NCBI GenBank assembly: GCA_946482375.1
Contig: CAMLRH010000126.1
Span: 1 to 7,660, forward strand
DNA length: 7,660 nucleotides
Direction: 5' to 3'
Source of the DNA: an uncultured Caulobacteraceae bacterium
Lineage (GTDB): Bacteria; Pseudomonadota; Alphaproteobacteria; Caulobacterales; Caulobacteraceae
The notes beneath the pieces are model-generated. The model saw nothing but the letters and a program-made list of their open reading frames with translations. It had not been told where the DNA came from and did no database searches. Positions 1 to 6,356 of the stretch are shown here, in pieces. The position numbers and the translations under genes are program-made. Position 1 is the first letter of the stretch. The number at the start of each line of letters is the position of its first letter.

Positions 1-130
1 TGCCGCCTCTCGACCACGCCGCCGGGGGCCGGGCAAGGCAGGCTCCGCAGCGTCAGCGTAAGGAAGCCTCTAAATTGAGCCGGCGCCCATAAAACAGGCG
101 CCCGGCGCCCAACATTCAAGCATTGCCGTT
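1..130. other. Left edge: possible 3' end of an upstream gene, then spacer
   Basis: All three plus-strand frames are open at the window edge and stop at 58-60, 76-78 and 90-92. A gene entering from the left could therefore end here, but no frame gives a recognisable protein. The heptamer GGCGCCC occurs three times (82-88, 97-103, 104-110). It contains the palindrome GGCGCC and may form small hairpins, but no T-tract follows that would make a classical terminator. I see no RNA gene here. Confidence 0.3.
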
Positions 131-155
131 TTGACCTTGTGAGCGCCGATAAGTC
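131..155 (+). promoter_or_regulatory. Candidate promoter for the thiolase-like gene
   Basis: The published Caulobacter housekeeping promoter consensus is TTGACGS, 10-14 nt, then GCTANAWC. TTGACCT at 131-137 matches 5 of 7 positions. GATAAGTC at 148-155 matches 5 of the 7 informative positions, with a 10-nt spacer. Transcription would start near 162, leaving a leader of about 35 nt before the ATG at 198. This is a motif match by eye only. Confidence 0.35.
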
Positions 156-197
156 ACCCGTAGATGCCGCCCAACGTTTGTTTGAAGGGCCTTTGGC

Positions 198-1736
198 ATG
201 CGTGACGACACCCCGGTTCTGATCGGAGCGGGCCAATTCACCTATCGGGGTTCCGCGGCCGAATCGCCGACGCCGCTGCAGTTGCTGAAGATTGCGGCGG
301 AACGGGCGGCCGAAGACGCGGGCCTGCGGGCTTCGGCGCTGAGCGGGCTGGACGCGCTGGCGGTGGTCGGCTTCACGATCGACGCGCCGGGCCAGCTGGC
401 GCAAATGCCGATCCCGCGGATGAAGAACGCCCCGGCCAGCTTCGCCAAGGCTGTCGGCGCCAAGCCGGCGTGGAGCGTCTACAGCTACATGGGCGGCAAC
501 ACGCCCCAGCAGGTGGTCAACACGCTGTGCGAGCGCATCGCCAATGGCGAGGCCGAGCTTGGGCTGGCCGTCGGCGCGGAGTTCCTCGGCTCGCTGATGA
601 AGCGGGTGAAGGCGGGCGTCGGCTTCGACGGCTACGGCGACGACGAGCAGGACGAACCGCAGCGCATCGGCGATGGGCGTCCGGGCGTGACGCCGTACGA
701 GGCCGCGCACGGGCTGAACTTCCCCACAAACACCTATCCGCTGTTCGAGAATGCGCTCAGGGCGCGCGACGGCCGCTCCATCGCCGATCACAACCGGCGC
801 ATGGGTGAGCTGTTCGCGCCGTTCACTGAGGTCGCCGCAAAGAACCCTTACAGCTGGTTCCCGAAGGCGCGGTCGGCCGAGGAGCTGGTCGCTGTCTCCG
901 ACGACAACCGCATGGTCGGCTTCCCGTACCCCAAGTACCTCAACGCCATCATCCAGGTAGATCAGTCGGCCGGCGTGCTGATCGCCTCGGCGAAGAAGGC
1001 GCGGGAACTGGGTGTGCCGGAGGACCGCTGGGTCTTCCTGCACGGCTGCGCCGACGCCTCCGACCTCTGGTATCCGCTGGAGCGGCAGAACTATCACTCG
1101 AGCCCGGCGATGCGGCTGACCGGCAAGCGGGCGCTGGAGATGGCGGACATCTCCATCGACGACGTGAAGTTCATCGACCTCTATTCGTGCTTCCCCTCGG
1201 CGGTGGAGATCGGCGCGGAAGAGCTGGGCCTGTCGCTCGACGACCCGCGAGGCTTCACGCTGACCGGCGGGCTGCCCTACTTTGGCGGGCCGGGGAACAA
1301 CTACGCCATGCACGGCATCGCCGAGGTGATGAGCCGGCTGCGCGCCAACCCCGGCGAGTGGGGCCTGACCACCGCCAACGGCTGGTTCCTGACCAAGCAG
1401 TCGACCGGGGTCTATTCGACCAATCGCGTGGAAGGCCGCTGGGAACGCCAGGACTCGAAGGTCATCCAGAGTCAGATCGACGCCTTGCCGCACCCGGAAA
1501 TCGTCGAACAGCCGCAAGGCCGCGCGACGGTGGAGACCTACACCGTCATCCACGCGCGGGAGGGCTACCGCGACGGGGTCATCATCGGTCGCGACGAGCA
1601 GGACCGGCGGTTCGTGGCGGTGACGCCGAACGACGAGGCGACGCTGCGTGATCTGGAGAGCCGCGAAGGCGTGGGGCGGACGGGCACGGTTGCGCGGCAT
1701 CCGGATGGGAAGAGGAACCTGTTTGTTCCGGACTAA
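198..1736 (+). CDS. Thiolase-like protein with extra C-terminal domain (acetyl-CoA acetyltransferase family, TLP1-like)
   Basis: This 512-residue protein has the thiolase fold pattern. The first half begins VLIGAGQFTYRG (residues 7-18), and a second half around DLYSCFPSAVEI (327-338) and GGLPYFGGPGNNY (357-369) resembles the SCP2-thiolase group. Residues from about 435 to the end form an additional small domain, as in the thiolase-like protein type 1 (TLP1) group, making it about 110 residues longer than a standard thiolase. By eye, SYMGGN (96-101) sits where ordinary thiolases carry the nucleophilic Cys. The usual GHP His is replaced by Gly364 in GGP. Classical Claisen condensation or thiolysis is therefore doubtful, although acyl-CoA binding remains likely. 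The start has a GAAGGG ribosome site at 184-189, 8 nt upstream. The gene appears monocistronic, ending 4 nt before a palindromic repeat. The product is probably cytoplasmic, with no signal peptide or membrane segment seen. The substrate is unknown. Confidence 0.85.
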   Translation: MRDDTPVLIGAGQFTYRGSAAESPTPLQLLKIAAERAAEDAGLRASALSGLDALAVVGFTIDAPGQLAQMPIPRMKNAPASFAKAVGAKPAWSVYSYMGGNTPQQVVNTLCERIANGEAELGLAVGAEFLGSLMKRVKAGVGFDGYGDDEQDEPQRIGDGRPGVTPYEAAHGLNFPTNTYPLFENALRARDGRSIADHNRRMGELFAPFTEVAAKNPYSWFPKARSAEELVAVSDDNRMVGFPYPKYLNAIIQVDQSAGVLIASAKKARELGVPEDRWVFLHGCADASDLWYPLERQNYHSSPAMRLTGKRALEMADISIDDVKFIDLYSCFPSAVEIGAEELGLSLDDPRGFTLTGGLPYFGGPGNNYAMHGIAEVMSRLRANPGEWGLTTANGWFLTKQSTGVYSTNRVEGRWERQDSKVIQSQIDALPHPEIVEQPQGRATVETYTVIHAREGYRDGVIIGRDEQDRRFVAVTPNDEATLRDLESREGVGRTGTVARHPDGKRNLFVPD

Positions 1737-1740
1737 CCCC

Positions 1741-1839
1741 TCCGCTCATTCCCGCGAAGGCGGGAACCCAGGCTTTTTATGAAACGCTCGCGCCCTACGA
1801 TAACAAACCTGGGTCCCCGCCTTCGCGGGGATGAGCGGA
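1741..1839. repeat. Paired REP-like palindromic repeat (two inverted hairpin units)
   Basis: Two 32-nt arms (1741-1772 and 1808-1839) are reverse complements at 30 of 32 positions, separated by a 35-nt AT-richer spacer. Each arm also folds on itself into a 7-bp stem with a 4-nt loop: stem 1749-1755/1760-1766 with loop GAAG, and stem 1814-1820/1825-1831 with loop CTTC. The core CCCGCGAAGGCGGG belongs to a dispersed intergenic repeat type common in proteobacteria. Its translation often yields the peptide IPAKAGTQ in spurious proteins, and that peptide appears here on the minus strand. The repeat fills nearly the whole 110-nt gap, from 4 nt after one stop codon to 7 nt before the next start. It may act as a transcription attenuator or mRNA-stabilising structure. 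No target-site duplication or transposase is visible. Confidence 0.85.
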
Positions 1840-1846
1840 AGTAGGA

Positions 1847-2410
1847 ATGGCCCGCATCTACATGATCCGCCACGGTCGTCCGGCCTCGACCTGGGGCGAC
1901 GAGGACCTCGATCCCGGTCTGGACGATACGGGCTGGGTGCAGGCCGAGCAGGCGGCCGAGGCGCTGCTGGCCATGCCGGACCGGCCGGGGCGGGTGGTGT
2001 CATCCCCCCTGCGCCGCTGCCGCGAGACGGCAGAGCCGTTCGCCCGCGCGCTGGGTGTTTCCGTCGAGATCGACCCGCGCGTCGGCGAAATCCCGACACC
2101 CGCCGCGCTGGCGCACGAGGATCGGCCCGGCTGGCTGCGGCAGGCGTTCGGTGGGCTATGGCGAGAGATCGAGGGCGACCTCGACTATGACGGCTGGCGA
2201 AACGGGGTGGCCGGGGCTGTCGCCGCCTACGAAGGCGTGGCGGTGTTCAGCCACTACGTCGCCATCAACGCCGCCGTCTCGACCGCGCTGGGCGACGAGC
2301 GGGTGATGGGTTTTCGCCCCGACCATTGCTCGATCACGGTGTTCGAGCCGCGCGACGGCGGCTTGATCCTGATCGCGAAAGGCCGTGAAGCTGCCACCCA
2401 GGTTCTTTGA
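1847..2410 (+). CDS. Histidine phosphatase family protein (phosphoglycerate mutase-like)
   Basis: This 187-residue, single-domain protein belongs to the histidine phosphatase superfamily. The phosphorylated His is in the N-terminal RHG motif (Arg8-His9-Gly10). The second active-site Arg is probably Arg57 in SSPLRRCRETA, the acid is near Glu81, and the second catalytic His is His136 in VFSHYVAINAA. All expected catalytic residues are present, so it is probably an active cytoplasmic phosphatase or mutase. The family covers sugar phosphates, nucleotides, cofactor intermediates and phosphoproteins, and the sequence does not show which is used here. The start at 1847 is preceded by GGAAG (1837-1841), whose first bases lie inside the right arm of the palindromic repeat. 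The gene ends 13 nt before the nnr start, so the two are probably co-transcribed. Confidence 0.85.
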   Translation: MARIYMIRHGRPASTWGDEDLDPGLDDTGWVQAEQAAEALLAMPDRPGRVVSSPLRRCRETAEPFARALGVSVEIDPRVGEIPTPAALAHEDRPGWLRQAFGGLWREIEGDLDYDGWRNGVAGAVAAYEGVAVFSHYVAINAAVSTALGDERVMGFRPDHCSITVFEPRDGGLILIAKGREAATQVL

Positions 2411-2423
2411 ACCGGGAGCATCC

Positions 2424-3881
2424 ATGCCGCGTGAAATCCTGACCTGCGCCGAAACCGCCGCCGCCGACCGGGCGGCCATCGACGCGGGCACGCCGGGGAC
2501 GACATTGATGCACCGGGCGGGCAAGGCGGTCGCCGGCGCCATCATCCAGAGCTTCCCGCGCCAGCCGGTGGTCGTGCTGTGCGGCCCCGGCAACAACGGC
2601 GGCGACGGCTATGTCATCGCCGGCGAACTGCGCGAGCACGGCTGGACGGTGGGGGTCGGGGCGCTGGAGGCGCCCGCGACCGCCGATGCGAAGGACGCCG
2701 CCGCGAAATGGGGCGGGGAGGTCGGGCCGCTCGGTTCGGAACTGAGGCCCGGCGTTCTCTATGTCGACGCGCTGTTCGGGGCGGGGTTGTCCAAGCCGTT
2801 GGCGGGCGTCCCGCTGCAACTCGCCCACCAGTCGGAGGCCCACGCCCGCCAGATCGTCGCCGTCGACGTCCCGAGCGGCCTTTCCGGCGACACCGGCAAA
2901 CCGCTGGACGGCGCCTGTTTCCACGCGGCCCTGACCGTCACCTTCCATCGTCGCAAGCCCGCCCACGTGCTGGAGCCCGGTCGTTCGCTCTGCGGCGATG
3001 TCGTTGTCGCCGACATTGGACTGGGGGCGGTGGAAACGAAGCTCTGGGAAAACAGCCCGGCGCTGTGGGCGCACCATTTTCCCTGGCCGACGGCGCAGTC
3101 GCACAAGCACGCGCGGGGGCGCCTGGTCGTGGTGAGTGGCGAGGCGTGGAAGACCGGCGCCGCACGGCTGGCGGCGAGAGGAGGGCTTCGGCTCGGCGCG
3201 GGGCTGGTGACCGTGCTGTCGCCGCCGAGCGCGCTCGCGGAAAACGCCGCCCAGCTGGAAGCCGTCATGTTGGCGCCGTTCGAGATCGACCTTGAGCTCG
3301 AAGCCGCCGCCGAGGCCGCCGACGCCGCCGTCATCGGGCCTGCGGCGGGGGTGGGAGCCGCGACCCGCGCCAACCTGCTGGCGCTGGCCCGCGCCGGCGC
3401 CGCGCTGGTCGTCGACGCCGACGCGCTGACAACGTTCCGCGACCGTCCCGGCGACCTGTTCAACGCGCTGGACCGCGACGATGTCCTGACCCCGCACCCC
3501 GGCGAGTTCGAGCGTCTCTTCCCCGGCCTGCTGGAAAAGTCGCCCCACCGGATCGCCGCCGCCCAGGAAGCGGCCAGGACGGCCAACGCCATCGTGCTGC
3601 TGAAAGGCACCGACACGGTCATCGCCGCGCCGGATGGGCGAACAGCGGTGAACACCAACGGCTCGCCGTGGTTGGCCACGGCCGGCTCGGGCGATGTGCT
3701 GGCGGGCTTCATCGCCGGCCTGCTCGCCCAGAACATGGACAGCTTCGAAGCCGCCTGCGCCGCCGCCTGGATTCACGCCGAGTGCGCGGGGACGTTCGGC
3801 CCCGGTCTGATCGCCGAGGATTTGCCGGACCTAGCCCCCGCCGTGCTCGCCAAGCTTTACGCCGAGCGTCCGCGCCCGTAA
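2424..3881 (+). CDS. nnr: Bifunctional NAD(P)H-hydrate epimerase / ADP-dependent NAD(P)H-hydrate dehydratase
   Basis: This 485-residue fusion enzyme repairs hydrated NADH and NADPH (NADHX, NADPHX). The N-terminal YjeF_N epimerase domain (about 1-205) interconverts R and S hydrates. It shows GPGNNGGDG (54-62), VDALFGAG (114-121) and DVPSG (148-152). The C-terminal ribokinase-like dehydratase domain (about 225-480) uses ADP in bacteria to restore the S hydrate to NAD(P)H. It shows DADAL (331-335), TPHPGEFERL (356-365), LLKG (392-395), NTNG (410-413) and TAGSGD (419-424), the last with the likely catalytic Asp424. Length and domain order are normal for the bacterial fusion. The ATG at 2424 is chosen because GGGAG (2414-2418) lies 5 nt upstream and family similarity begins there. 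A GTG at 2385 would overlap the phosphatase gene and add 13 unrelated residues. A tRNA gene begins 13 nt after the stop. Confidence 0.95.
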   Translation: MPREILTCAETAAADRAAIDAGTPGTTLMHRAGKAVAGAIIQSFPRQPVVVLCGPGNNGGDGYVIAGELREHGWTVGVGALEAPATADAKDAAAKWGGEVGPLGSELRPGVLYVDALFGAGLSKPLAGVPLQLAHQSEAHARQIVAVDVPSGLSGDTGKPLDGACFHAALTVTFHRRKPAHVLEPGRSLCGDVVVADIGLGAVETKLWENSPALWAHHFPWPTAQSHKHARGRLVVVSGEAWKTGAARLAARGGLRLGAGLVTVLSPPSALAENAAQLEAVMLAPFEIDLELEAAAEAADAAVIGPAAGVGAATRANLLALARAGAALVVDADALTTFRDRPGDLFNALDRDDVLTPHPGEFERLFPGLLEKSPHRIAAAQEAARTANAIVLLKGTDTVIAAPDGRTAVNTNGSPWLATAGSGDVLAGFIAGLLAQNMDSFEAACAAAWIHAECAGTFGPGLIAEDLPDLAPAVLAKLYAERPRP

Positions 3882-3894
3882 GGCGTCGTCCCGC

Positions 3895-3979
3895 GCGGAT
3901 GTGGCGGAACTGGTAGACGCACTGGATTTAGGTTCCAGCGCCGCAAGGCGTGGAGGTTCGAGTCCTCTCATCCGCACCA
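3895..3979 (+). tRNA. tRNA-Leu(UAG)
   Basis: An 85-nt class II tRNA with all arms visible. The 7-bp acceptor stem pairs 3895-3901 with 3969-3975. The discriminator is A3976, and CCA is encoded at 3977-3979. The D stem is 3904-3906/3918-3920. The anticodon stem is 3922-3926/3934-3938, with loop TTTAGGT, so the anticodon TAG at 3929-3931 reads CUA and, by wobble, other CUN leucine codons. A long variable arm pairs CGCC (3939-3942) with GGCG (3947-3950), as expected for tRNA-Leu. The T stem is 3952-3956/3964-3968 with a terminal G-U pair and loop TTCGAGT. It starts 13 nt after the nnr stop, so its transcript may come from the nnr operon or from a promoter inside nnr. Confidence 0.97.
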
Positions 3980-4065
3980 TTCTGCTTCGCCCTTCGGGCT
4001 TCGCAGAACTGGTCCTGCTTCGGGGGCGAAGCAGAATGCCCTGCGAAGCCTTGGCGGAGCAGGGC
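3980..4065. repeat. Hairpin cluster abutting the tRNA 3' end
   Basis: Three local hairpins follow the tRNA CCA without a gap. The first pairs TTCTGC (3980-3985) with GCAGAA (4003-4008), with inner stem GCCC/GGGC (3989-3992/3996-3999). The second has a perfect 8-bp stem, 4015-4022 with 4027-4034, loop GGGG. The third pairs GCCCTGC (4038-4044) with GCAGGGC (4059-4065). The first 13 nt (3980-3992) are also a perfect reverse complement of 4024-4036, so a long stem can replace hairpins one and two. No T-tract follows, so this is not a textbook intrinsic terminator. It could help tRNA 3' processing, stop transcription with Rho, or be an inserted repeat. Confidence 0.7.
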
Positions 4066-4176
4066 TGCTGACGATTGCCGCGAGGGCTTGGCCCCCAAGA
4101 ACCCGCGTGACATAAGACCCGCCTCTTTTTCCGCCGCGCCTCATGGGCCGCGGCCCTACCGCTGTTGAGAATGTCG
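4066..4176 (+). other. tig leader region
   Basis: This is the spacer between the hairpin cluster and tig. A small stem GGGC/GCCC (4084-4087/4091-4094) and a T5 run (4126-4130) are present but too far apart to form an intrinsic terminator. TTGCCGC (4075-4081) resembles a -35 element, but no matching -10 lies at 10-14 nt. I find no convincing promoter, although one is expected because tig follows a tRNA unit. Confidence 0.3.
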
Positions 4177-5529
4177 ATGCAAGTCGTTGAAAAGTCGGGC
4201 GACGGCCTGAGCAAGGTGTTTGGCGTGACGGTGCCGGCCGGTGAGCTGGCCAAGCGGCTGGACGCCCGGATCGCCGAGATCACCCCGCGCCTTAACATCA
4301 AGGGCTTCCGCCCGGGCAAGGTGCCGCCGGCCCATATCCGCCGCCTGCACGGCAAGGCGCTGATGGCCGAAGTGGTCGAACAGACCGTCGCCGAGACCCG
4401 CCAGAAGGTGCTCGACGAGAACAACCTGCGCCCCGCGACCGAGCCGAACCTGACGCCCGAGTCCGACATGGACAAGGTGCTGGCCGGCGGCGAGGACCTG
4501 ACCTTCGAGATGGCCGTCGAGGTCATGCCGGACTTCGAGCCGGTCGACGTCACCAAGCTGAAGCTGAAGCGCCCCGTCTACGAACCGACCGCCAAGGAAG
4601 TCGACGAAGCGCTCGCCGACCTCGCCAAACAGGCCCGCGCCTACGAGCCGCGCACCGGCAAGACGGTGAAGGCCAAGGACGGCGACCAGGTGCTGATCGA
4701 CTTCGTCGGCCGCCTCGACGGTGAAGCCTTCCAGGGCGGTTCGGCCAACGACCACGAGCTGGTGCTGGGTTCGGGCCAGTTCATCCCCGGCTTCGAGGAA
4801 CAGCTGGTCGGCGCCAAGCCGGAAGAGACCAAGACCATCAAGGTCACCTTCCCGGATGACTACCAGGCCGCGCAGCTCGCCGGCAAAGAGGTCGAGTTCG
4901 AGGTGACGGTGAAGGAAGTCCGCGCGCCGAAGGACTCCAAGCCCGACGACGAACTGGCCAAGCGGCTGGGCCTGTCGGACCTCGCGGCCCTTCGCGAAGT
5001 CCTGACCAAGAACATTTCCGATCAGTACGCCAACAACTCGCGCTTCAAGCTCAAGCGCGCCCTGCTGGACGAGCTGGACTCAGGCCACGACTTCCCGCTG
5101 CCGGGCCGCATGGTCGACGCCGAGTTCGCCGGCATCTGGCAGCAGGTCGAGCAGGACCGTCAGAAGGGCGACCTGCCGCCCGAAGACGCCGGCAAGTCCG
5201 AGGACGACCTGAAGGCCGAGTACCGCAAGATCGCCGAGCGCCGCGTGCGCCTGGGCCTGGTGCTGGCCGAGATCGGCCGGCGCAACAACGTCCAGGTCTC
5301 CGACCAGGAGCTGCGCCAGGAAATGCAGCGCCAGGCCATGCAGTACGGCGCCCAGGCGCAGCAGATCTTCGACATGTTCCAGCAGAACCCGCAGGCGCAG
5401 GCCCAGCTTCGCGCCCCGCTCTACGAGGACAAGGTCGTCGAGCTGATCTTCAGCCAGGCCAAGGTGACCGACAAGAAGGTCTCCAAGGAAGAAATCCTGG
5501 CCGAGGACGACCTGCCGGAAGGGTACTGA
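4177..5529 (+). CDS. tig: Trigger factor, ribosome-associated chaperone and peptidyl-prolyl isomerase
   Basis: This 450-residue protein binds ribosomal protein uL23 at the exit tunnel and shields nascent chains in the cytoplasm. The N-terminal ribosome-binding domain (about 1-145) carries the trigger-factor signature GFRPGKVP (43-50). The FKBP-type isomerase domain (about 165-250) shows [14 protein letters not shown] (169-182) and [15 protein letters not shown] (199-213). The helical C-terminal chaperone domain (about 255-435) follows, with a Gln-rich stretch near 376-410 and an acidic tail. Length is close to the family norm. Possible starts are TTG 4165, ATG 4171 and ATG 4177. I chose 4177 because the protein then begins MQVVEKS, matching the family MQV start, and GAG (4167-4169) sits 7 nt upstream. 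The Shine-Dalgarno is weak. clpP lies downstream, the common tig-clpP order, but a 195-nt gap with a repeat and its own promoter candidate suggests separate transcription. Confidence 0.96.
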   Translation: MQVVEKSGDGLSKVFGVTVPAGELAKRLDARIAEITPRLNIKGFRPGKVPPAHIRRLHGKALMAEVVEQTVAETRQKVLDENNLRPATEPNLTPESDMDKVLAGGEDLTFEMAVEVMPDFEPVDVTKLKLKRPVYEPTAKEVDEALADLAKQARAYEPRTGKTVKAKDGDQVLIDFVGRLDGEAFQGGSANDHELVLGSGQFIPGFEEQLVGAKPEETKTIKVTFPDDYQAAQLAGKEVEFEVTVKEVRAPKDSKPDDELAKRLGLSDLAALREVLTKNISDQYANNSRFKLKRALLDELDSGHDFPLPGRMVDAEFAGIWQQVEQDRQKGDLPPEDAGKSEDDLKAEYRKIAERRVRLGLVLAEIGRRNNVQVSDQELRQEMQRQAMQYGAQAQQIFDMFQQNPQAQAQLRAPLYEDKVVELIFSQAKVTDKKVSKEEILAEDDLPEGY

Positions 5530-5537
5530 TCCTGCTT

Positions 5538-5641
5538 TCCCTCCCCTTCATGGGGAGGGTGGCCCGAAGGGCCGGGTGGGGCTGTGGCGACTCCCCCACC
5601 CGATCGCTGCGCGATCTTCCCTCCCCATGAAGGGGAGGGAG
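5538..5641. repeat. Palindromic intergenic repeat, copy A (between tig and clpP)
   Basis: An element of about 103 bp whose two 21-nt ends (5539-5559 and 5619-5639) are perfect reverse complements. Each end also folds on itself: CCCTCCCC with GGGGAGGG around a 5-nt loop. Between them lie GGCCC-GAA-GGGCC (5561-5573), a stem GGGTGGGG/CCCCACCC (5574-5581/5594-5601) with a 12-nt loop, and GATCGC-TGC-GCGATC (5602-5616). It begins 9 nt after the tig stop. A near-identical copy lies after clpP (6357-6463). Both resemble non-autonomous dispersed repeats (MITE or REP type) with no coding capacity. No clear target-site duplication flanks this copy. Confidence 0.9.
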
Positions 5642-5642
5642 G

Positions 5643-5671
5643 TTGCAAGGTGAGGTCCGGCACGCAATATC
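5643..5671 (+). promoter_or_regulatory. Candidate clpP promoter
   Basis: GCAATATC (5664-5671) matches 6 of 7 informative positions of the Caulobacter -10 consensus GCTANAWC. TTGCAAG (5643-5649) gives a partial -35 match (4 of 7) with a 14-nt spacer. In C. crescentus a promoter immediately upstream of clpP is reported to be heat-shock induced, and TTGCAA-N14-CGCAATAT could also be read as a degenerate sigma-32 site. The motif starts directly after repeat copy A and leaves a leader of about 45 nt. Confidence 0.4.
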
Positions 5672-5724
5672 CGGATGACGGCCGCGTCCGGGAGAGTCGC
5701 GCGCCTCATCGAAAAGGATTCCCT

Positions 5725-6351
5725 ATGCGCGACCACGTCGAAACCGCGATGAACCTCGTGCCCATGGTGGTCGAGCAGACCAGTCGGGGCGAGCGCGCCT
5801 TCGACATCTTCTCGCGCCTCCTGAAGGAGCGGATCATCTTCCTGACCGGGCCCTTCGAGGACGGAATGGCGTCGCTGATCTGCGCCCAGCTGCTCTTCCT
5901 GGAGTCGGAGAACCCCAAGAAAGAGATCTCGATGTACATCAACTCGCCGGGCGGGGTGGTGACGTCGGCTTTGGCGATCTACGACACCATGCAGTACATC
6001 CGCAGCCCGGTTTCGACGGTCTGCATGGGCATGGCGGCGTCGGCCGGGTCGCTGATCCTGGCGGCGGGCGAGGCGGGCCACCGGATCGCGCTGCCGAACG
6101 CGCGGATCATGGTCCACCAGCCGTCGGGCGGCTTCCGTGGCCAAGCCTCCGACATCGAGCGCCACGCCGAAGACATCATCAAGACCAAGCGCCGGCTGAA
6201 CGAGATCTACGTCCATCACTGTGGCCGCAGCTACGAAGAGGTCGAGAAGACCCTCGACCGCGACCACTTCATGAGCGCCGAAGAGGCCAAAGCCTGGGGC
6301 ATCGTCGACCAGGTCTTCGAACGCCGCGAAGGGGCGGAAGACAAGGCATAG
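5725..6351 (+). CDS. clpP: ATP-dependent Clp protease proteolytic subunit ClpP
   Basis: This 208-residue serine peptidase forms the two-ring 14-subunit chamber that degrades proteins unfolded by ClpX or ClpA in the cytoplasm. The catalytic triad is complete: Ser106 in GMAASAG (102-108), His131 in MVHQPSGG (129-136) and Asp180 in LDRD (177-180). Their spacing equals that of E. coli ClpP Ser97, His122 and Asp171. The N-terminal block [20 protein letters not shown] (10-29) and the YINSPGG loop (71-77) are typical. The ATG at 5725 is chosen because AAGGA (5714-5718) lies 6 nt upstream and family similarity begins here. The same frame stays open back to 5584, but those 47 residues are translated repeat. 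The gene converges on cicA. It is essential in C. crescentus, where ClpXP degrades the cell-cycle regulator CtrA. Confidence 0.97.
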   Translation: MRDHVETAMNLVPMVVEQTSRGERAFDIFSRLLKERIIFLTGPFEDGMASLICAQLLFLESENPKKEISMYINSPGGVVTSALAIYDTMQYIRSPVSTVCMGMAASAGSLILAAGEAGHRIALPNARIMVHQPSGGFRGQASDIERHAEDIIKTKRRLNEIYVHHCGRSYEEVEKTLDRDHFMSAEEAKAWGIVDQVFERREGAEDKA

Positions 6352-6356
6352 ATTTT

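Noticed and set aside
1746..2099. Minus-strand open frame containing IPAKAGTQ
   Set aside because: This peptide is the usual artefact of translating the CCCGCGAAGGCGGG repeat. The rest is antisense to the histidine phosphatase gene.
2385..2423. GTG start for Nnr overlapping the phosphatase gene
   Set aside because: It has no ribosome site, adds 13 residues unlike the family, and is inferior to the ATG at 2424 with GGGAG 5 nt upstream.
2334..3776. Long minus-strand open frame (480 codons) opposite nnr
   Set aside because: It is a GC-rich shadow of the nnr frame with low-complexity Gly/Arg/Gln content. The plus strand carries unmistakable NnrE and NnrD motifs.
4126..4130. T5 run before tig as an intrinsic terminator
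   Set aside because: The nearest stem ends about 30 nt upstream, so no stem directly precedes the T-run.
3831..4556. Minus-strand frames over the tRNA, with peptides such as MRGLEPPRLAALEPK and ADERTRTST
   Set aside because: These are well-known false proteins produced by reading the antisense strand of tRNA-Leu genes.
5584..5724. Possible 47-residue N-terminal extension of ClpP
   Set aside because: The extension translates the repeat and the promoter leader. ClpP similarity and a good AAGGA site both point to 5725.
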